From positions 62,149 to 126,148 of the forward strand of contig NZ_AZAY01000048.1 in assembly GCF_001021165.1 (NCBI RefSeq): a stretch of DNA of 64,000 nucleotides, read 5' to 3'. Positions 60,143-64,000 of this stretch are shown here, piece by piece. The DNA is from Marinitoga sp. 1197. GTDB taxonomy: Bacteria; Thermotogota; Thermotogae; Petrotogales; Petrotogaceae. The translations under genes were made by a program, and so were the position numbers. The notes under the pieces were generated by a model that saw nothing but the letters and a program-made list of their open reading frames with translations, had not been told where the DNA came from and made no database searches. The stretch's first letter is position 1, and every line of letters begins with the position of its first letter.

Positions 60143-62731
60143 TTATTTATAATGTACAAAAAGCATTGTATCATCTATAAATTCAAAATTTTCAGGTTGC
60201 ATATAATCAAAAAAAAGTCTTATATTCTTAGGTTCTAAATACCAAAAAGCTCTTGGATCTTTGTTTATTATATTATCATCTAAATTATATATTACAAATA
60301 AATTTTCTGTTATTGTTTTTAAATATTTTAAATCTTTTATAAGATTTCTGGAAAATTCTGGATTAAAAAAAACAACTGTATCATATGATTTTTTAAAATT
60401 CCTATCTTCGATATACTCTAAATTAGATATTGTAATATGTTCTTTATTGAAAAACGAATTTATTGAGTTAATCTCTAACAAATTATCTTTTTTTAATTCA
60501 GAAAGAATATATTTTAATTTATGATTTTTCAAAGGGTCTGGATATATTAAATTAAAATACTTAGAATATTTCTTTAAAAAATTATCTAAATTTTTCATTG
60601 CATTATATGTAGGTTGTGGTGAAACATAATATAAACCTGTTATTTTAGATTCATACCATATTTTTATAGGATTTATTACCGGAAGAACAGAAATTATTTC
60701 ACCTATATTTAATACATTAACTATTTTATCATCTTTATTTTCTATTTTTTCTTCAAAATAAAAACCTGTATAATTATAATTTCCACTGGTCAAATCTGCT
60801 AAAATAGGGTTCAAATTTAGCGCTTTCTCCAAATATAATTTAGCTTTTTCAAATTCTTTACATTCCTTATAGTAATTATATAATCTCAAACTTACAAAAG
60901 CTTTAAAATATTTGTTTTTTGTTATTTCAAAAACTTTTAATAATAACGATTCAAACAATTCCTTATTTTCATTTTTTATCTTTAATCCGTATATGAATTT
61001 TAATTCAGGAAATATTTCTCCAAAATAATAATCAAATAAAGCAACTTCTCGATAATCAAAGATATCTATATTAAAGAATAATTCATTTTTTTTGCTCATT
61101 TCTTCTTTTAATTCAACGTAAGCTGGAATAAGTTCTTCAGGATCCATATGAGTTAATATATCTTCTATTAAGACTTGAACAAATCTGGCAAGTGATTTCT
61201 CTAAACTTACCACTTTTTTATATCTCGATTTTGCTTCATTAAATCTTCCATTTTTTGTAAGAATATCTGCAATTAATAATTCTATTACAGCTTTTTCTTT
61301 GTCAGAACTAATATCTTTTCTCAATCTTCTTATTTTTAATAATAATTCAAGCAGCTGCTCAAAATCTTTATCAAATATATCATCTATAAATGTTAACAGA
61401 AAACCTATAATATTCTTTTCATCTTTCAATCTATCAACAAAATATTCTAAAAATAAATATGGGTTTTTATCCTTTGTTTTTTCAAATATTATGTCATATT
61501 TTTTTATCGCTTTGTTCGTAGATTGGAGAAAAAATTCAGAATTATTAATTATATTAATATGAATTTCTTTTAATACTTTTAATAATTTTTGCTTATTATT
61601 ATAATTTGTTTCCTTAGCAAACTCATCAAAAATTAAATCATATAACTTTATAATTTTTTCGTTATTTTTTTTATAATTAAATTCTTTTATAATTTTATCT
61701 ATATCTTTTAAATCTCTTGTTTTAACCTTTGCTATAATCAAAAAAGATAATCCTTCATTTCTTCTAAATAATGATTGCATTGACCACGTAATTTCACTTC
61801 TTTTGTTTTCAAATAAATTTAAATATTTCAAAAAATCTAAAGATGCTTTTTTTAAATTTTCCCAGTCTCTTTTATTAAAATAAACATTCATTAAACCATA
61901 ATAAGCATCTAAGTTCCATCTTGAACCTATTTTAAACCATTTTTCAGCATCATCCCAATATCCTTTATTCATCAATTCTATTCCCCACAAAAACATAAAT
62001 TCAACAGTCATAGGTATCGGTTTATAATCTTTTTTTTGTACATCTTTCTGCAATTTTTTCGCTATTTTATAACCAATTTTCATTTTTTCAATATGTTTTT
62101 TAGCAATTGATAATGTTTTCATATATTGAATTAAATAATATTCATCATCTGGATTTTTTTCCAGATATTTTTGAATAAGCGCCAATGTTCTTTCTGTTTT
62201 TTGTTTTCTTCTTAATCTCGTCCAAATATATCCGTAATGTAATAATTCAAGATCTACTTTTACAGTTTTACCTTTATATACAGGTTGATTATGAACAATA
62301 TTTTCATATTTTACTTTACCATTTCTGAAAAATCTTGCTGTGCTTGCAATCTCATAATTCTTTTTTTCAAAATCTAGATAATTTATAGTAGGTATATAAA
62401 CCCCTACTATATCTTTATCCAATGATTTTAAAACATCTCTAATATTATTTCTCAATTGCTCTGAAGCTTCTTCATCAGCATCAATTATAAATACCCACTC
62501 AGAGGTTGCATACTTCAATGTTTCATTTCTTGCATCTGAAAAATTTCCATTCCATGGAAAGAAATATATTTTATCTGTATACTTTTTTGCAATTTCAACT
62601 GTATTATCTGTTGATCCTGTATCAACAAAAATTATTTCATCACAAAAATCTTTTATACTGTTCAAGCATCTTTCTATATTTTGTTCTTCATTTTTTGCCA
62701 TTATACATGCGCTTATCAAACCTTTTTTCAT
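60143..62731 (-). CDS. Family 2 glycosyltransferase with long helical-repeat C-terminal region
   Basis: 862 residues. The first 220 are a GT2 domain: [75 protein letters not shown] (DxD-like) and a CDG-type fold as in SunS/LgtC-like TPR glycosyltransferases. The rest is mostly helical, with TPR-like units ([47 protein letters not shown]), and a C-terminal alpha/beta segment ([14 protein letters not shown]) that may be a separate domain. The acceptor is unknown. The start at 62731 has GGGGGA upstream; it overlaps the region just after dnaX, so it is co-transcribed with it. Confidence 0.85.
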   Translation of the reverse strand: MKKGLISACIMAKNEEQNIERCLNSIKDFCDEIIFVDTGSTDNTVEIAKKYTDKIYFFPWNGNFSDARNETLKYATSEWVFIIDADEEASEQLRNNIRDVLKSLDKDIVGVYIPTINYLDFEKKNYEIASTARFFRNGKVKYENIVHNQPVYKGKTVKVDLELLHYGYIWTRLRRKQKTERTLALIQKYLEKNPDDEYYLIQYMKTLSIAKKHIEKMKIGYKIAKKLQKDVQKKDYKPIPMTVEFMFLWGIELMNKGYWDDAEKWFKIGSRWNLDAYYGLMNVYFNKRDWENLKKASLDFLKYLNLFENKRSEITWSMQSLFRRNEGLSFLIIAKVKTRDLKDIDKIIKEFNYKKNNEKIIKLYDLIFDEFAKETNYNNKQKLLKVLKEIHINIINNSEFFLQSTNKAIKKYDIIFEKTKDKNPYLFLEYFVDRLKDEKNIIGFLLTFIDDIFDKDFEQLLELLLKIRRLRKDISSDKEKAVIELLIADILTKNGRFNEAKSRYKKVVSLEKSLARFVQVLIEDILTHMDPEELIPAYVELKEEMSKKNELFFNIDIFDYREVALFDYYFGEIFPELKFIYGLKIKNENKELFESLLLKVFEITKNKYFKAFVSLRLYNYYKECKEFEKAKLYLEKALNLNPILADLTSGNYNYTGFYFEEKIENKDDKIVNVLNIGEIISVLPVINPIKIWYESKITGLYYVSPQPTYNAMKNLDNFLKKYSKYFNLIYPDPLKNHKLKYILSELKKDNLLEINSINSFFNKEHITISNLEYIEDRNFKKSYDTVVFFNPEFSRNLIKDLKYLKTITENLFVIYNLDDNIINKDPRAFWYLEPKNIRLFFDYMQPENFEFIDDTMLFVHYK

Positions 62732-62745
62732 GAAAAATCCCCCAT

Positions 62746-64000
62746 TCAAAACAATTTTAATATATTATTTTTTCTCGTTTTTTCATCTGAATTATCTTCA
62801 TAAATAATATCAATTTTAATCAGATGATTTGTTAAAGTGGAATATAATAATTCAAGAATTGTTGAATTATTTTTAACTATTTGATATTCCAATAAATTTT
62901 CTTTCTTATATAATATTTTTATATAATCATCCTTTTCATTTATTTTGGCGTTTTTTAATGCAAAATATAAACCCAAATTCATTTTTTCCTTTTTATTTAA
63001 CAATATTTCAAGAACTTTAGAAGTCAAATTTTCTGTGGTATTATTAATATTTTCTTTGTAAGTTTTTATATTAGAAAGATTTATTTCTTCATCCTTTTCA
63101 TGATAGATTCCAGAAGATAATAATAATACATTTACATCAAACAGTATTTTTTTATTTTCAGAATATTTTATCTCTTTTAATAATTCTGATAATTTTTTTG
63201 CTATGTATAAGTTTTTCTCTAATGTTTCATTATTACGAATATTATTTAATATATACTCTAAAATTTCCTCCAGAAAAACTTCAATTTCTTTTCCTTCATT
63301 AAAAATCATAGAAGATATATTCAATAATTTTTCATTATCCTTTTTATATATTGCATTTAAAAAATCCTTTACTATTTTTTCATCAAATAAACCCAATATT
63401 TTTATTACATCATCTTGAGTAATATCAGTATTTGAGAATTTCAAAAGTTGTTCTAAAAGAGATAATGCATCTCTTGCTCCACCTTTTGCTTTTTTGGCAA
63501 TTAAATTAGCTGCATCTTCAGTAATATTTCTATTTTCTTTTCTGGAAATATTTATAATATGCTTTGAAATTTCTGCTTCAGAAATATTTTTAAATTGCAA
63601 AACTTGAGCTCTTGATATTATTGTTTCTGGTACCTTTTCAAGATTTGTTGTAGCTAATATAAATATTACATGTTCTGGTGGCTCTTCTAAAGTTTTCAAA
63701 AGAGCATTAAATGCCTCTTTTGTTAACATATGAAATTCATCAATTATATATACTTTATACTTACCCGAAACCGGCCTAAAATTAGCTGCATCTCTAATTT
63801 TTCTAATTTCATCTATTCCTCTATTAGAAGCGGCATCAAGTTCAATAACATCCATAAAACTACCATTATTTATTGCTATACATTTTTCACATGAATTACA
63901 TGGATTATGACCATTTGGATTTTCACAATTTAATACTTTACTTAAAATACGTGCAGTTGTCGTTTTACCAGTTCCTCTAGGGCCAGAAAATATATATGCA
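62746..64000 (-). CDS. dnaX: DNA polymerase III subunit gamma/tau, cut by window edge
   Basis: 418 codons are visible; the N-terminus lies beyond the right edge. At the edge the frame reads AYIFSGPRGTGKTTTARIL (Walker A), then the zinc module cysteines (NCENPNGHNPCNSCEKC), ELDAASNRGIDEIRKI, YIIDEFHMLTKEAFNALLKTLEEPP (Walker B) and ATTNLEKVPETIISRAQ (sensor 1). The C-terminal third is poorly conserved. It is the clamp-loader ATPase of the replicase. Confidence 0.95.
   Translation of the reverse strand, partial: AYIFSGPRGTGKTTTARILSKVLNCENPNGHNPCNSCEKCIAINNGSFMDVIELDAASNRGIDEIRKIRDAANFRPVSGKYKVYIIDEFHMLTKEAFNALLKTLEEPPEHVIFILATTNLEKVPETIISRAQVLQFKNISEAEISKHIINISRKENRNITEDAANLIAKKAKGGARDALSLLEQLLKFSNTDITQDDVIKILGLFDEKIVKDFLNAIYKKDNEKLLNISSMIFNEGKEIEVFLEEILEYILNNIRNNETLEKNLYIAKKLSELLKEIKYSENKKILFDVNVLLLSSGIYHEKDEEINLSNIKTYKENINNTTENLTSKVLEILLNKKEKMNLGLYFALKNAKINEKDDYIKILYKKENLLEYQIVKNNSTILELLYSTLTNHLIKIDIIYEDNSDEKTRKNNILKLF

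Overview
The window is very AT-rich, gene-dense bacterial DNA with short intergenic gaps and strong GGAGG-type ribosome binding sites. Gene content points to the phylum Thermotogota, most likely a Marinitoga/Petrotoga-like member: gyrB followed by ftsA-ftsZ and a PilB-like ATPase, a phoH-HD hydrolase-ybeY block, OmpH/Skp with an LptB-like ATPase, a LPP20-type lipoprotein, Rex and PduL. The organism assignment is inference from gene content and base composition; no rRNA gene is present to settle it.

Layout. 1-557: start of an aminotransferase gene divergent from glyA. 557-10438 (+): glyA, then a run with ompH/skp, lptB-like, a TIGR00725 protein, gltX, coaBC, a LysM/L,D-transpeptidase, an AEC transporter, a CoA-binding protein and murJ. 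10637-22545 (+): PfkB-type sugar kinase, CBS protein, mtaB, class IV aminotransferase, a DciA-like protein, gyrB, a short FtsQ-like membrane protein, ftsA, ftsZ, a secretion-type ATPase and two unknown genes. 22564-28402 (-): DUF1015 protein, ybeY, an HD hydrolase, phoH, a 2-hydroxyacid dehydrogenase and a lipoprotein. 28575-39843 (+): GNAT, SanA-like protein, yqeH, pduL, tRNA-Thr, methyltransferase, sigma factor, membrane coiled-coil protein, leuS, rex, tRNA-Leu, rsmI, xseA, xseB. 40015-43409 (-): a compact RiPP (ribosomally made, modified peptide) locus. 44317-44787 (+): a secreted protein. 44862-64000 (-): guaB and guaA behind a guanine riboswitch, tlyA, a membrane protein, truA, phosphoglucomutase, yraN, gatC, a frameshifted ArsB-type permease, alaS, cdsA, uppS, frr, a glycosyltransferase with a long helical tail, and dnaX running off the end.

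The most interesting region is 39609-44245. Two paralogous 32-residue peptides, too short to stand out in ordinary gene calling, share a MLKGYY start and a C-x-F-C-Q-x-A-I-V-V-C-x-I-x-W tail. They lie just upstream of, and on the same strand as, a radical SAM/SPASM enzyme with an N-terminal PqqD-like leader-binding domain and an ABC exporter without a protease domain. The whole locus is inserted behind xseB and bounded by 251-bp direct repeats (three mismatches) of the xseB 3' end, as expected for an island acquired or rearranged with duplication of its flank.

A second theme is a family of about 197-bp palindromic elements with TGTCTAAAAAGTC terminal repeats (three copies, one with a 12-bp target duplication, one with a further 149-bp insertion). 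Short sequences resembling their ends occur at the edges of the RiPP island. The remaining genes are housekeeping: translation (gltX, leuS, alaS, gatC, frr, tRNAs), envelope and division (murJ, uppS, cdsA, ftsA, ftsZ), and purine synthesis.
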